From Phycicoccus sp. Root101 (lineage in GTDB: Bacteria; Actinomycetota; Actinomycetes; Actinomycetales; Dermatophilaceae): a DNA stretch of 64,000 bases. The stretch lies in NCBI RefSeq assembly GCF_001426245.1, contig NZ_LMCM01000008.1, positions 310,001-374,000 of the forward strand, given 5' to 3'. Both the position numbers and the translations under genes were made by a program. The notes beneath the pieces were generated by a model. That model was given only the letters and a program-made list of their open reading frames with translations. It was not told where the DNA came from and ran no database searches. Of this stretch, positions 1 through 7,899 are shown piece by piece (the first letter of the stretch is position 1; the number at the start of each line of letters is the position of its first letter).

Positions 1-3000
1 TCGCCGAGAAGCGGGCCGCCATCGACGCCGTGCTGGGGCGTCTGGACAACGTGGGCCTGTCCGACCTCGTGCTCGACGCCTACGACGGCGCCAGCAACAA
101 GCGACGGCTGGCGCAGGAGTTCGGCAAGGCGCTCGAACGCGGCACCAGCACCACCGAGCCCGACACCGCCGAGATCGAACGCGACCTCGTCGACCGCCGC
201 GCCATCCTCGTCGAGCACTCCAGGGCCCTGCACGAGGTGCGTCAGCCCTGGGGCGTCTCGGCCCACCAGGCGCAGGAGGCCATCGCCACCCTGGGCGCTG
301 CCCGGCACTCGCCGACCTCGCGCGTCCGGGTCCGCGGCCAGCAGCTCGCCGATCTCGACCGCCGCCGGGTCCAGGAGCTCGGCCGCCAGCTCACCGAGGC
401 GGCATCGCTGGGCGCCTGGTCGACCGAGGACGGGTCCGACCCGTGGTTCGGCGCCCGCATCCCGACCTCCGAGGAGGCGGTCCGCGCCCGCGAGATCACC
501 AGCCGCCTCGCCGAGGGTCAGCTCCAGGACGTCGAGCAGACCATGACCGAGGTGTTCGCCGAGGTCAGCCTGCCGCGCGCCGAACGCGTCGGCGACTGGG
601 GCGTCGTCCTCGACTCGGTGTCGAAGGTCCGCGACACCCTCGAGGTGTTCCGGCCCGAGGTGTTCGACATCCCCCTGGGCGATCTCGTGGCGGCGACCGG
701 CTCGAAGTCCTACCGCGCCGAGCACGACGTCGAGCTCGGCGCGTGGTCCCGGTGGCGCCTGAGGCGTCAGGCCCGTTCGTTGCTGCGCCCCGGCCCGCCG
801 CCCACCGACCTGCACGCGGCCCTGGTCGACGCGCAGCAGCAGCGCACGTCGTGGCAGGCCATGGCCGGCGCCGGTGGCCGCCCCGAGATCCCGCTCGAGC
901 TCGACCGGGCGCAGGCGGCATACGACTCCCTCGCGCAGGACCTGCGCTGGCTCGGCGAGCGGCTCGCCCCCACCGCCGCCGGCGGTGACCTCATGGGTAC
1001 CCCGCTGACCGAGCTGCAGCAGCGGATGGCCGACCTGGCCTCCCGCCCCGAGCGGCTCACCGTCGTCCCGCGCGTCCTCGGCGCCCTCGACGCCCTGCGC
1101 GCCGCGGGCATGGGGCCCTTGGTCGACGACCTCGCCCGCCGCGGCGTCGAGCCCGACGACGTGTCGGCCGAGCTGGACTTCGTGTGGTGGACCTCGCTGT
1201 CCGAGGACCTCATCGTGCGCGACTCGCGGTACGGGGCCCACGACGGGGCCCAGCTCCTGCGGGTGGCGGCGGAGTACGTCACCGCCGACCACGCCCACCT
1301 GGCCGCGAGCGCCGACCGCGTCCGCGCCGGAGCCGCCCGCAAGCTGCGCGAGGTCCTCGCCGACCACCCCGAGCAGGAGGCGCTGGTGAGGGCAGAGGCT
1401 GGTAAGTCGCGGCGCCACCGGCCGCTGCGCGAGCTGCTGCCCAAGGCAGGGGAGACCTTGACCGCGGCCAAGCCCGCGTGGGCGATGAGCCCGCTGGTCG
1501 TCGCCTCGATCCTGCCGCCGGGACGCTGGTTCGACGTGGTCATCTTCGACGAGGCCTCGCAGATCCCACCCGCGCAGGCGGTCTCTGCGATCTCCCGCGC
1601 CCACCAGGTCGTCGTCGCCGGTGACGAGCGCCAGCTCCCGCCGACGAACTTCTTCACCTCAGCGGTCGACGAGGACCTCGCGCCGGACTCGGAGACGCTG
1701 ACCGAGGGGTTCGAGTCGGTGCTCGACGTGCTGACCGCCGCCCTGCCGACGCGTCGCCTGTCGTGGCACTACCGCTCGCTCGACGAGCGCCTCGTCGCGT
1801 TCGCCAACCGTGAGATGTACGACGGCTCGCTCGTGACCTTCCCCGGCACGGGCACCGACGCCGTGGTGCGCCTCGAGTCGGTCGAGGGTTCCGGCGTCGT
1901 CGCGCCCGGCGAGGAGGCCATCGAGTCGACGGAGGCCGAGGTCGACCGGGTCGTGGCCCTGGTCCTCGAGCACGCCCGCACCCGACCGCAGGAGTCGCTC
2001 GGCGTCATCGCGCTCGGCATCAAGCACGCCACCCGCCTCGACGACGCGCTGCGCAAGGCCCTGCTCGAGGCCGACGGTGTCGGCGACTTCTTCGACGAGG
2101 ACCGTCGCGAACGCTTCTTCGTCAAGAACCTCGAGCGCGTCCAGGGTGACGAGCGTGACGCCATCATCCTGTCCGTGGGGTACGGCAAGACCCCGCACGG
2201 TCGGGTGCTGCACCGGTTCGGACCGCTGAACCTCGAGGGCGGCGAGCGCCGCCTCAACGTCGCCATCACCCGTGCCCGGCGCCGCATGACCGTCGTCTCG
2301 TCGCTGCTCGCGTCGGACCTCGACCCGACCCGTCTCAAGGCGCGTGGCGCGGTCATGCTCCGCGACTTCCTCTCGTATGCCGCCGACGGAACCCTCCCGG
2401 GTCCGGCCGCCTCGTCCGCCGCGTCCACGGTCGCCGCCCCGGTGGCTGTGACGGAGGCCGCAGGGACGGACGCGTCGTCGACGGACGAGGTCGTCGAGCC
2501 GGTCCCGGACCTCACGGCTGCGGCTGCCGCGGCTCCGCTGGGCGGGCTGGTGCGGGCGGAGTTCGCCCGTCGTCTGCGCGAGTCGGGGCTGGTGGTGCAC
2601 GAGGCGTTCGGTGGCGCCGGTCACCCGGTCGACCTCGCGGTCGAGGACCCCGACCGCCCCGGCCTGGTGCTGGTCGCGGTGGAGACCGACGGCCCGGCCT
2701 ACGCCGCCATGCACAGCAGCCGCGACCGCGACCGCCTGCGCGGCGAGCAGCTCGGCCGCTTGGGTTGGGAGCACGTCCGCGTGTGGACGACGGACCTCTT
2801 CCGTGACCCGGCCCGAGACGTGTCACGCGTCCACGCGGCGGTCCAGCGGGCAGCCTCCCGCCGGACGGCAGCCGAGCGTGCGGCCAAGGCCGCCGCACCC
2901 GTGGTCGCTGTCGCGAACCCTGTCGTGATCCCGGCCGCCGAGCCGGTCGAGCCCGAGGCGGCGACGGGCGCAGCGACCCCCGTCGACACGGCCCTCGCCG

Positions 3001-3404
3001 ACTCTGCTCCCGTCGACCCGGCTCCGGTCGAGGCGGAGGCACCCGCGGAGTCCGAGGAGGTCGTCGGCGACGCGGTGGCGGAGGCCTCGACCGGCGATGC
3101 CCAGCTGACGTTCGAGGGCCTCGGGTCGTCGGACGACTTCGCGCCCAAGCCCGACACCGGCGCCCGCAAGCGCCGGGTCCGTGGCCGCCGCGCCACGGCG
3201 AAGCCCACGAACACCCAGTCGGGGGAGCAGCTCCCCGAGCCCGAGCCGGCCGAGGGCGCCGAGTCCACCAAGGCCGAGGCCCAGCCGAAGGCGCCGGACC
3301 AGACCAAGGACGACACCGACGCCGGCTGGGGCGAGCAGCCGAACCTCTCGGCGCACGACCGCTGGCTGTTCGAGCAGCGACCCCCGCACTGGGGTCGCGA
3401 CTGA
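1..3404 (+). CDS. SF1 (DNA2/NAM7-type) helicase with C-terminal nuclease-like domain, 5' partial
   Basis: The reading frame is already open at nt 3 (AEKRAAIDAVLGRL, the motif Ia region), so the start and Walker A lie upstream and 1133 residues are visible. Motif II is DEAS (about nt 1548-1559), motif III is GDERQLPP (about 1621-1644), then WHYRS, VQGDERD and NVAITRARRR, the ordered SF1 motifs IV-VI. About nt 2540-2850 looks like a PD-(D/E)XK/Vsr-like fold (PVDLAVEDPD...VAVETDG), as in the MTES_1575-type endonuclease domain attached to such helicases. An Ala/Pro/Glu-rich linker and a conserved-looking RPPHW end follow. Likely role is ATP-driven nucleic-acid unwinding in repair or defence; the substrate cannot be read from sequence. 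Family confident, biological role not. Confidence 0.85.
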   Translation, partial: AEKRAAIDAVLGRLDNVGLSDLVLDAYDGASNKRRLAQEFGKALERGTSTTEPDTAEIERDLVDRRAILVEHSRALHEVRQPWGVSAHQAQEAIATLGAARHSPTSRVRVRGQQLADLDRRRVQELGRQLTEAASLGAWSTEDGSDPWFGARIPTSEEAVRAREITSRLAEGQLQDVEQTMTEVFAEVSLPRAERVGDWGVVLDSVSKVRDTLEVFRPEVFDIPLGDLVAATGSKSYRAEHDVELGAWSRWRLRRQARSLLRPGPPPTDLHAALVDAQQQRTSWQAMAGAGGRPEIPLELDRAQAAYDSLAQDLRWLGERLAPTAAGGDLMGTPLTELQQRMADLASRPERLTVVPRVLGALDALRAAGMGPLVDDLARRGVEPDDVSAELDFVWWTSLSEDLIVRDSRYGAHDGAQLLRVAAEYVTADHAHLAASADRVRAGAARKLREVLADHPEQEALVRAEAGKSRRHRPLRELLPKAGETLTAAKPAWAMSPLVVASILPPGRWFDVVIFDEASQIPPAQAVSAISRAHQVVVAGDERQLPPTNFFTSAVDEDLAPDSETLTEGFESVLDVLTAALPTRRLSWHYRSLDERLVAFANREMYDGSLVTFPGTGTDAVVRLESVEGSGVVAPGEEAIESTEAEVDRVVALVLEHARTRPQESLGVIALGIKHATRLDDALRKALLEADGVGDFFDEDRRERFFVKNLERVQGDERDAIILSVGYGKTPHGRVLHRFGPLNLEGGERRLNVAITRARRRMTVVSSLLASDLDPTRLKARGAVMLRDFLSYAADGTLPGPAASSAASTVAAPVAVTEAAGTDASSTDEVVEPVPDLTAAAAAAPLGGLVRAEFARRLRESGLVVHEAFGGAGHPVDLAVEDPDRPGLVLVAVETDGPAYAAMHSSRDRDRLRGEQLGRLGWEHVRVWTTDLFRDPARDVSRVHAAVQRAASRRTAAERAAKAAAPVVAVANPVVIPAAEPVEPEAATGAATPVDTALADSAPVDPAPVEAEAPAESEEVVGDAVAEASTGDAQLTFEGLGSSDDFAPKPDTGARKRRVRGRRATAKPTNTQSGEQLPEPEPAEGAESTKAEAQPKAPDQTKDDTDAGWGEQPNLSAHDRWLFEQRPPHWGRD

Positions 3405-3438
3405 CCCACGCCCGCCACGGGCGGGCGACACCAGACGG

Positions 3439-3519
3439 TCACACGCAAAACGCTGGTTGCGGGGCAACCCTCGGGGAAACAACCCGCGGTATGCCGTGCA
3501 ACCAGCGTTTTGCGTGTGA
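3439..3519. repeat. Perfect 22-bp inverted repeat between convergent genes
   Basis: Bases 3439-3460 and 3498-3519 are exact reverse complements, separated by 37 bases (3461-3497) that include one copy of GTATGCCG. It lies between the helicase stop and the convergent mscL stop. The stem is longer than most intrinsic terminators and carries a short T-run (GCGTTTTGCG) in the right arm. It could be a bidirectional terminator or a dispersed palindromic element. Confidence 0.8.
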
Positions 3520-3555
3520 AGGGGGCGCGTCGGGCGCGCGCCTGGCCCGGTGGGC

Positions 3556-3921
3556 TCAGACGGCGCGGTTGAGCGAGTCGCGGATCTCGCGGAGCAGGAT
3601 GACGCTCTCGTCCGGGGCGTCGTCGACCTCCGGCGCCTGGGCGAACCGGGCCTTCGCTGCCTCGTACGGCTTGACGACGAAGAAGTAGACGACGAATGCC
3701 ATGAGCAGGAAGGCGAACAGAGCAGTCAGGAACGGTCCGACCGAGACCAAGCCGCCGGGCTTGAAGTCATCGAAGTTCTTGGCGCCGCCCACCTTGCCCA
3801 CGAGCTCGATGATGATCTTGGTGAACGAGGTGACCACGGCCGCGAATGCCGCGCCGATGATGAACGCGACGGCAAGCTCGACGAGGTTGCCCCGCATGAC
3901 GAAGTCTTTGAAACCCTTCAT
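3556..3921 (-). CDS. mscL: Large-conductance mechanosensitive channel MscL
   Basis: A 121-residue protein beginning MKGFKDFVMRGN, the family's amphipathic N-terminal helix. The first membrane helix is about residues 14-40 (LVELAVAFIIGAAFAA), the second about 68-90 ending in VVKPYEAAK, and a cytoplasmic C-terminal helix carries LLREIRDSL. MscL forms a homopentameric pore that opens under membrane tension to release solutes on osmotic downshock. ATG at 3921 is chosen over upstream starts because it gives the canonical N terminus and has an AGGGAAAGGG-type ribosome site upstream. Convergent with the helicase gene; the 22-bp inverted repeat lies between them. Confidence 0.95.
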   Translation of the reverse strand: MKGFKDFVMRGNLVELAVAFIIGAAFAAVVTSFTKIIIELVGKVGGAKNFDDFKPGGLVSVGPFLTALFAFLLMAFVVYFFVVKPYEAAKARFAQAPEVDDAPDESVILLREIRDSLNRAV

Positions 3922-4060
3922 GGGATCCGCACCCTTTCCCTTGATGAGTGGAGCAGTGGCTTCCACGCTAGCGATCCGAACCGCGCGCGTCTGCGCATGA
4001 CCATCTGCGGAAAATGTCCGTGTCGCGGACGGAGCTGCGTCCCTCACCGGGTCGTGGGGC

Positions 4061-4753
4061 TCAGCGCGACCGGAGGATCACCGCGAGCTGCGGGCGACCC
4101 AGCACGTCCTGTTGGGCGGCGGACAGGTCGAGGATGGTCGGCTGGTCGACCGCCACGGTGAGCCCCGAACCCTCCAGGTTGTCGCCGCTGGAGGAACCCG
4201 GCCCGTTGAGCACCGCCCCGAAGTCGGTGGTGAACACCGCGTCGACGGCCAGGACCGGCGCGCTGTGGGCCACCACGCCGCCCGGACCGACGAGGTCGAT
4301 GCGGTCGCCGGGGCGCACCATCGACACCGACCGGGCGTCGGCGATCATCACGTGGAAGGCGAGCAGGTCGATCGGCTGCCCGGCCAGGACGCTCGACGGC
4401 CTGGCCCGGTCGGTGGTGACCGGCTCGCCGCGGTTGAGCGTCGCCGTCAGGGGCCGGCCGATGACCTGCGACACCTCGGACGCCGCACCGTCCGGGACGA
4501 GGTCGGCCGGAAAGAGCAGCACGCGCAGGGCGTCGGGGGTCGCCACCTCGCCGACCGCCAGCGGTCGGGCCGCGACGACGACCGGTGTGAGTGCCCCGCC
4601 ACGCGGTGACTGCGCGAGGGCGACGACACCGAGCACCGCGGCCGCGGCGCATGCAGCCGCCAGTCCACGACGCGCGACCCGGCGTCGCCACTCACGGCGA
4701 CGTCCGGGACCGCGCAGCCAGTCGACCAGCTGCCCTGCCCGGGCCGTCTCCAC
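4061..4753 (-). CDS. SAF-domain membrane protein (CpaB/RcpC-like)
   Basis: 230 residues from a GTG start preceded by a GAGGA ribosome site. A basic, Arg-rich N-terminal segment (1-28) leads into one membrane helix (about 29-48, GLAAACAAAAVLGVVALA), then an extracytoplasmic SAF domain (VVVAARPLAVGEVATPDALRV, RPLTATLNRGEPVTTD, MVRPGDRIDLVGPGG). CpaB/RcpC proteins stabilise Flp/Tad pilus secretins, but no other pilus genes are visible and actinobacteria often carry such proteins alone, so a specific pilus role is not supported. It follows the phosphorylase gene by about 10 bases on the same strand and probably shares its transcript. Confidence 0.7.
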   Translation of the reverse strand: METARAGQLVDWLRGPGRRREWRRRVARRGLAAACAAAAVLGVVALAQSPRGGALTPVVVAARPLAVGEVATPDALRVLLFPADLVPDGAASEVSQVIGRPLTATLNRGEPVTTDRARPSSVLAGQPIDLLAFHVMIADARSVSMVRPGDRIDLVGPGGVVAHSAPVLAVDAVFTTDFGAVLNGPGSSSGDNLEGSGLTVAVDQPTILDLSAAQQDVLGRPQLAVILRSR

Positions 4754-4763
4754 GTGACGATCC

Positions 4764-5600
4764 TCAGCCGGGGAGCGCGAAGGGGAGGGTGATCCCGTCG
4801 AGCGCGCGGCGGCACGAGCAGGTGGCGGTCTCGTCGTCCTCAGCGGCAGGCATGGCCGCGAGTGCCGAACGCAGGACGGCCTTGAGGCCGTCGACGTTGC
4901 GGCCGAACACCGCCAGCACCTCCTCGTGGGTGACGGCCTCTCCGCCGTCGACTCCGGCGTCGTGGTCCGTGACGAGCGCGATGGTGGTGAAGCACATGGC
5001 CAGCTCGCGGGCGACCGATGCCTCGGGCATCCCGGTCATGCCGACCACGGTCCACCCGGCCTGCTGGTGCCAGGCGGACTCGGCCTTGGAGGAGAAGCGC
5101 GGACCGTTGATGACCACGAGGGTGCCTGAGTCGGCGACCTCCTTGCCGGCCCCGCGGGTGGCGGCGATCGCGACCTCACGCCCACGCGGACAGTAGGGGT
5201 CGGCGAACCCGACGTGCACGACCGGTCCCTCCGCGTCGTAGACGGTGTGGGCGCGGCCCCAGGTGCGGTCGACGACCTGGTCGGGGACGACCACGGTCCC
5301 CGGCCCGAGCTCGGGCTTCAGCGAACCGACCGCGCACGGTGCCAGGACCTGGCGGACGCCGACCGATCGCAGGGCCCAGAGGTTCGCCCGGTAGTTGACG
5401 CGGTGGGGCGGGAAGCGGTGTCCCTGACCGTGCCGTGCGATGAAGGCCACCCGCCGGCCGTCCACCTCACCGATGACGAGGTCGTCGCTCGGGTCGCCGA
5501 ACGGTGTGCTCACGCTGACCCGCTCGGCCTGGTCGAAGAACTCGTAGAACCCGGAGCCGCCGATGAGGCCGAGGTCCGCGCGCAGGTGCTCTGGGGTCAT
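4764..5600 (-). CDS. MTAP-family purine nucleoside phosphorylase (S-methyl-5'-thioadenosine/-inosine phosphorylase)
   Basis: 278 residues from ATG 5600. Family motifs are GLIGGSGFYEF (phosphate loop), ARHGQGHRFPPHRVNYRANLWAL, APCAVGSL, GPRFSSKAES and VGMTGMPEASVARELAM. The family cleaves methylthioadenosine (or methylthioinosine/inosine) with phosphate into a free base and a sugar phosphate, for methionine and purine salvage; motif reading does not fix the preferred base. A Cys-containing tail (TATCSCRRALD) follows the catalytic core. ATG 5600 is preferred over ATG 5636 because a leaderless-type -10 (TAGGCT) ends 7 bases before it. The SAF gene lies directly downstream. Confidence 0.85.
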   Translation of the reverse strand: MTPEHLRADLGLIGGSGFYEFFDQAERVSVSTPFGDPSDDLVIGEVDGRRVAFIARHGQGHRFPPHRVNYRANLWALRSVGVRQVLAPCAVGSLKPELGPGTVVVPDQVVDRTWGRAHTVYDAEGPVVHVGFADPYCPRGREVAIAATRGAGKEVADSGTLVVINGPRFSSKAESAWHQQAGWTVVGMTGMPEASVARELAMCFTTIALVTDHDAGVDGGEAVTHEEVLAVFGRNVDGLKAVLRSALAAMPAAEDDETATCSCRRALDGITLPFALPG

Positions 5601-5607
5601 GTCGTCC

Positions 5608-5613
5608 AGCCTA
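5608..5613 (-). promoter_or_regulatory. Leaderless-type -10 element (TAGGCT)
   Basis: On the minus strand TAGGCT is followed by 7 bases and then the phosphorylase ATG at 5600, the geometry of actinobacterial leaderless transcripts. No convincing -35 is visible. It decides between the two candidate starts of this gene. Confidence 0.55.
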
Positions 5614-5668
5614 CGCAGCGGGGTCGGGGCCGACATCCGGGCGAGCTGCTGCTGTGGACGTGAGACGA

Positions 5669-5702
5669 CGACGCCCGCCCCTGTGGACAGGAGCGGGCGT
5701 CG
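5669..5702 (-). terminator. Hairpin terminator after fmdB-type gene
   Basis: CGACGCCCGC (5669-5678) pairs with GCGGGCGTCG (5693-5702), a perfect 10-bp stem with a 14-base loop. It starts 18 bases beyond the zinc-ribbon gene stop, on its downstream side. No U-tract, as is usual in such genomes. Confidence 0.65.
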
Positions 5703-5720
5703 AGGAGACGTAGGGAGTGC

Positions 5721-6095
5721 TCAGGCAGCCGAGCCGTCCGCGGCCTTCGACGAGGACGAGGAGGCCCCGGCCTTGGCTGCACTGCCCGAGGACGACCCCG
5801 ACGAGGACGACCCAGACGAGGACCCCGAGTCGGAACCGGACGAGCTGGACGAACCCGAGTCGCTGGAGCCGTTCGAGCCCGAGTCGCTCTTGCCCGCGGG
5901 CATCGACGCGGACGAGCCGCTGCGCGAGTCGGTGCGGTAGAACCCGCCGCCCTTGAACACGACGCCCACCGCGCTGAAGACCTTGCGCAGGCGGCCCTCG
6001 CACACGGGGCAGACGGTGAGCGAGTCGTCACTGAACGACTGCACCGCGTCGAAGCGGTGGTCGCACTCGGTGCAGGCGTAGGAGTACGTCGGCAC
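5721..6095 (-). CDS. FmdB-type zinc-ribbon protein with Ser/Gly-rich tail
   Basis: 124 residues. The N terminus MPTYSYACTECDHRF and the pairs C8/C11 and C29/C32 (CPVC) form the FmdB/CxxC regulatory zinc ribbon, followed by VGVVFKGGGFYRTD. Residues from about 58 onward are almost entirely Ser, Gly, Asp and Ala, low complexity and probably disordered. The GTG start at 6095 is fixed by GGAGG five bases upstream and by the family N terminus. FmdB was named from a formamidase operon, but the ribbon's general function is unknown. Hairpin 5669-5702 is the likely transcript end. Confidence 0.8.
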   Translation of the reverse strand: MPTYSYACTECDHRFDAVQSFSDDSLTVCPVCEGRLRKVFSAVGVVFKGGGFYRTDSRSGSSASMPAGKSDSGSNGSSDSGSSSSSGSDSGSSSGSSSSGSSSGSAAKAGASSSSSKAADGSAA

Positions 6096-6162
6096 TGGTT
6101 CCTCCAAGATGTGGCGGCCAGCGGTCCGGTGAGGGCTGGCACTGTGGTGGGTCGACTGCCAA

Positions 6163-6168
6163 CTATAA
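6163..6168 (-). promoter_or_regulatory. Candidate -10 element (TATAGT) for the FmdB-type gene
   Basis: In the short gap upstream of the zinc-ribbon gene the minus strand carries TATAGT, an unusually good -10 for this GC-rich DNA, about 70 bases before the GTG start. A matching -35 would fall within the end of the antiporter gene and is not obvious. Confidence 0.4.
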
Positions 6169-6181
6169 GGCCGAGCGGACC

Positions 6182-7852
6182 CTACTTCTTCCCGCCGAGG
6201 CGCTCGCCCAGGCGCCTGACCAGGGCCCGACCGCTGTCTCCCGGCGACAGGGCCTGCCCCGCCGGGACCACGGCGGTCCCGTCGCCCCGGCCGCGCAGCT
6301 GGCGTCCACCGCTGGTGGCCCACCCGGCGAGGCGGCCGTTCTGGCTGACCTCCCGGACCCTCTTCTCGGCCCTGGTGCGGGACTCGGCGGTCGCGACGAT
6401 GAGCAGCTGGTCGCCTCGCCGGACCACGGTGTTGACCTCGGGGACGAACCCCTTGTCACCGCGCACGACCAGCGTGACGTTGGCGCCCTCGGGCAGGCGC
6501 AGCTCGAAGATCTCGACGCCGTGCAGCTTGGACGCGGGGCCCACGGTGACCTGCAGCATCTCCGCCCCCAGCTCCTCCAGGGGCGTCGCCTCGACAGCGA
6601 GGTCGAGCGTGGCGTAGTCCTCCACGATGCCGAGGCGTTGGGCCACCCACGGCAGGGTCGGCGCCTGGACGATGGTGAAGACGACCACGAGGACGAACAC
6701 CAGCTCGAAGATCCACTCGACGTTCTTGGCCCCCACCGTGAGGGGGACGGTCGCGAGCACGACGGGGACGGCGCCCCGCAGCCCGGCCCAGGAGAGGAAC
6801 ACCTGGTCCCGCCACCCGATCCGGAACCAGGAGGCCGAGGCGATCACGGACAGGGGGCGGGCGACCAGCAGGAGGACGAGGCCGATGACGATGGCCGGCA
6901 GGACCTGCGAGCCCATCTTGCTGGGGGAGGCGAGCAGGCCGAGGAGCACGAACAGGCCGATCTGCGCGAGCCAACCCAGCGCCGTGGAGAGGCCGAGCAC
7001 CGCCGGGCCGTGCGGCAGCCGCAGGTTGCCCAGCACGAGGGCGGCCAGGTAGCAGGCGATGAAGCCGCTCGCGTGCACGGTGGCCGCGGCGGCATACGCG
7101 AGGACGGTGAGGGCGACCACCCCGATGCTGAACAGGCCGGACGAACCCGACGCGGCCCGGCGCATGAACTGTCCACCGACCCGCCCGACGGCGAGCCCGA
7201 TCGCGGCACCGACCCCGAGCTCGACCACCGCCTTGAACAGCAGCGTGAACCAGCCCTCGGCGTCGGCCGGGTCGGCGCTGCGGGCGGCGAGCGCCGTGAC
7301 GAGGATGACGACCGGGGCGTCGTTGAAGCCGGACTCGGCCTCGAGCATCCCTGTGATCCGGCGCGGGAGCGGCACCCGGCGCAGCACGGAGAACACGGCC
7401 GCGGCGTCCGTCGAGGACAGGATGGCGCCGACGAGCAGGGCGGTGTTCCAGTCCAGGTGCAGCACGAACCGCGCGGCGACCGCCACGACGGCGACCGAGA
7501 CCACCACGCCCAGGGTCGAGAGCACGGCCGCGGGGCCTACGGACCTGCGGATGCCCTCCCACCGCGTGCTCAACCCGCCCTCGGACAGGATGAGGATGAG
7601 GGCCGCGTAGCCGAGCACCTGCGTGAGCTCGTTGGAGTCGAACTGGATCCGTCCGAAGCCGGCCTCGCCGATGGCCAGACCGATGCCGAGGTAGATGAGC
7701 AGCGACGGCAGGCCGGACCTCACGGACAGCCGGACGGCGGCCACGGAGACCAGCAGGACGAGCGATCCGACGAGCAGTGCGGGCGTCAGGTCGTGCAGCG
7801 TGAAGGCCGACGAACCCGCTTCGAGGGCAAGGGCGGGGAGTCCTGCGTGCAC
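6182..7852 (-). CDS. CPA1-type K+(Na+)/H+ antiporter with TrkA-C-like domain
   Basis: 556 residues from GTG 7852. Residues about 15-400 form about a dozen hydrophobic helices with the CPA1 signature ESGFNDAPVVILV and a conserved STDAAAVFSVLRR segment. Residues about 410-490 (VGPASKLHGVEIFELRLPEGANVTLVVRG...RRGDQLLIVAT) match the TrkA-C/RCK_C ligand-binding domain of NhaP2/CvrA potassium/proton antiporters. Predicted role is cation extrusion in exchange for protons under cytosolic nucleotide control. A Gly/Arg-rich basic tail ends the protein. Divergent from the acylase gene across a gap of under 50 bases. K+ versus Na+ cannot be decided from sequence. Confidence 0.85.
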   Translation of the reverse strand: MHAGLPALALEAGSSAFTLHDLTPALLVGSLVLLVSVAAVRLSVRSGLPSLLIYLGIGLAIGEAGFGRIQFDSNELTQVLGYAALILILSEGGLSTRWEGIRRSVGPAAVLSTLGVVVSVAVVAVAARFVLHLDWNTALLVGAILSSTDAAAVFSVLRRVPLPRRITGMLEAESGFNDAPVVILVTALAARSADPADAEGWFTLLFKAVVELGVGAAIGLAVGRVGGQFMRRAASGSSGLFSIGVVALTVLAYAAAATVHASGFIACYLAALVLGNLRLPHGPAVLGLSTALGWLAQIGLFVLLGLLASPSKMGSQVLPAIVIGLVLLLVARPLSVIASASWFRIGWRDQVFLSWAGLRGAVPVVLATVPLTVGAKNVEWIFELVFVLVVVFTIVQAPTLPWVAQRLGIVEDYATLDLAVEATPLEELGAEMLQVTVGPASKLHGVEIFELRLPEGANVTLVVRGDKGFVPEVNTVVRRGDQLLIVATAESRTRAEKRVREVSQNGRLAGWATSGGRQLRGRGDGTAVVPAGQALSPGDSGRALVRRLGERLGGKK

Positions 7853-7887
7853 GGCCCGTCACGTCCTTTCCCTGTCAGTGGTGCGGA

Positions 7888-7893
7888 TAGTCT
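7888..7893 (+). promoter_or_regulatory. Leaderless-type -10 element (TAGTCT)
   Basis: TAGTCT followed by 6 bases and the acylase GTG at 7900 gives leaderless spacing. It supports the short gap to the divergent antiporter gene and the GTG start. Confidence 0.55.
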
Positions 7894-7899
7894 CGCAGG

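Noticed and set aside
5721-5920. Repetitive Ser/Gly codons resembling a short-repeat array
   Set aside because: Low-complexity coding tail of the zinc-ribbon protein; no spacers of regular length, so not CRISPR.
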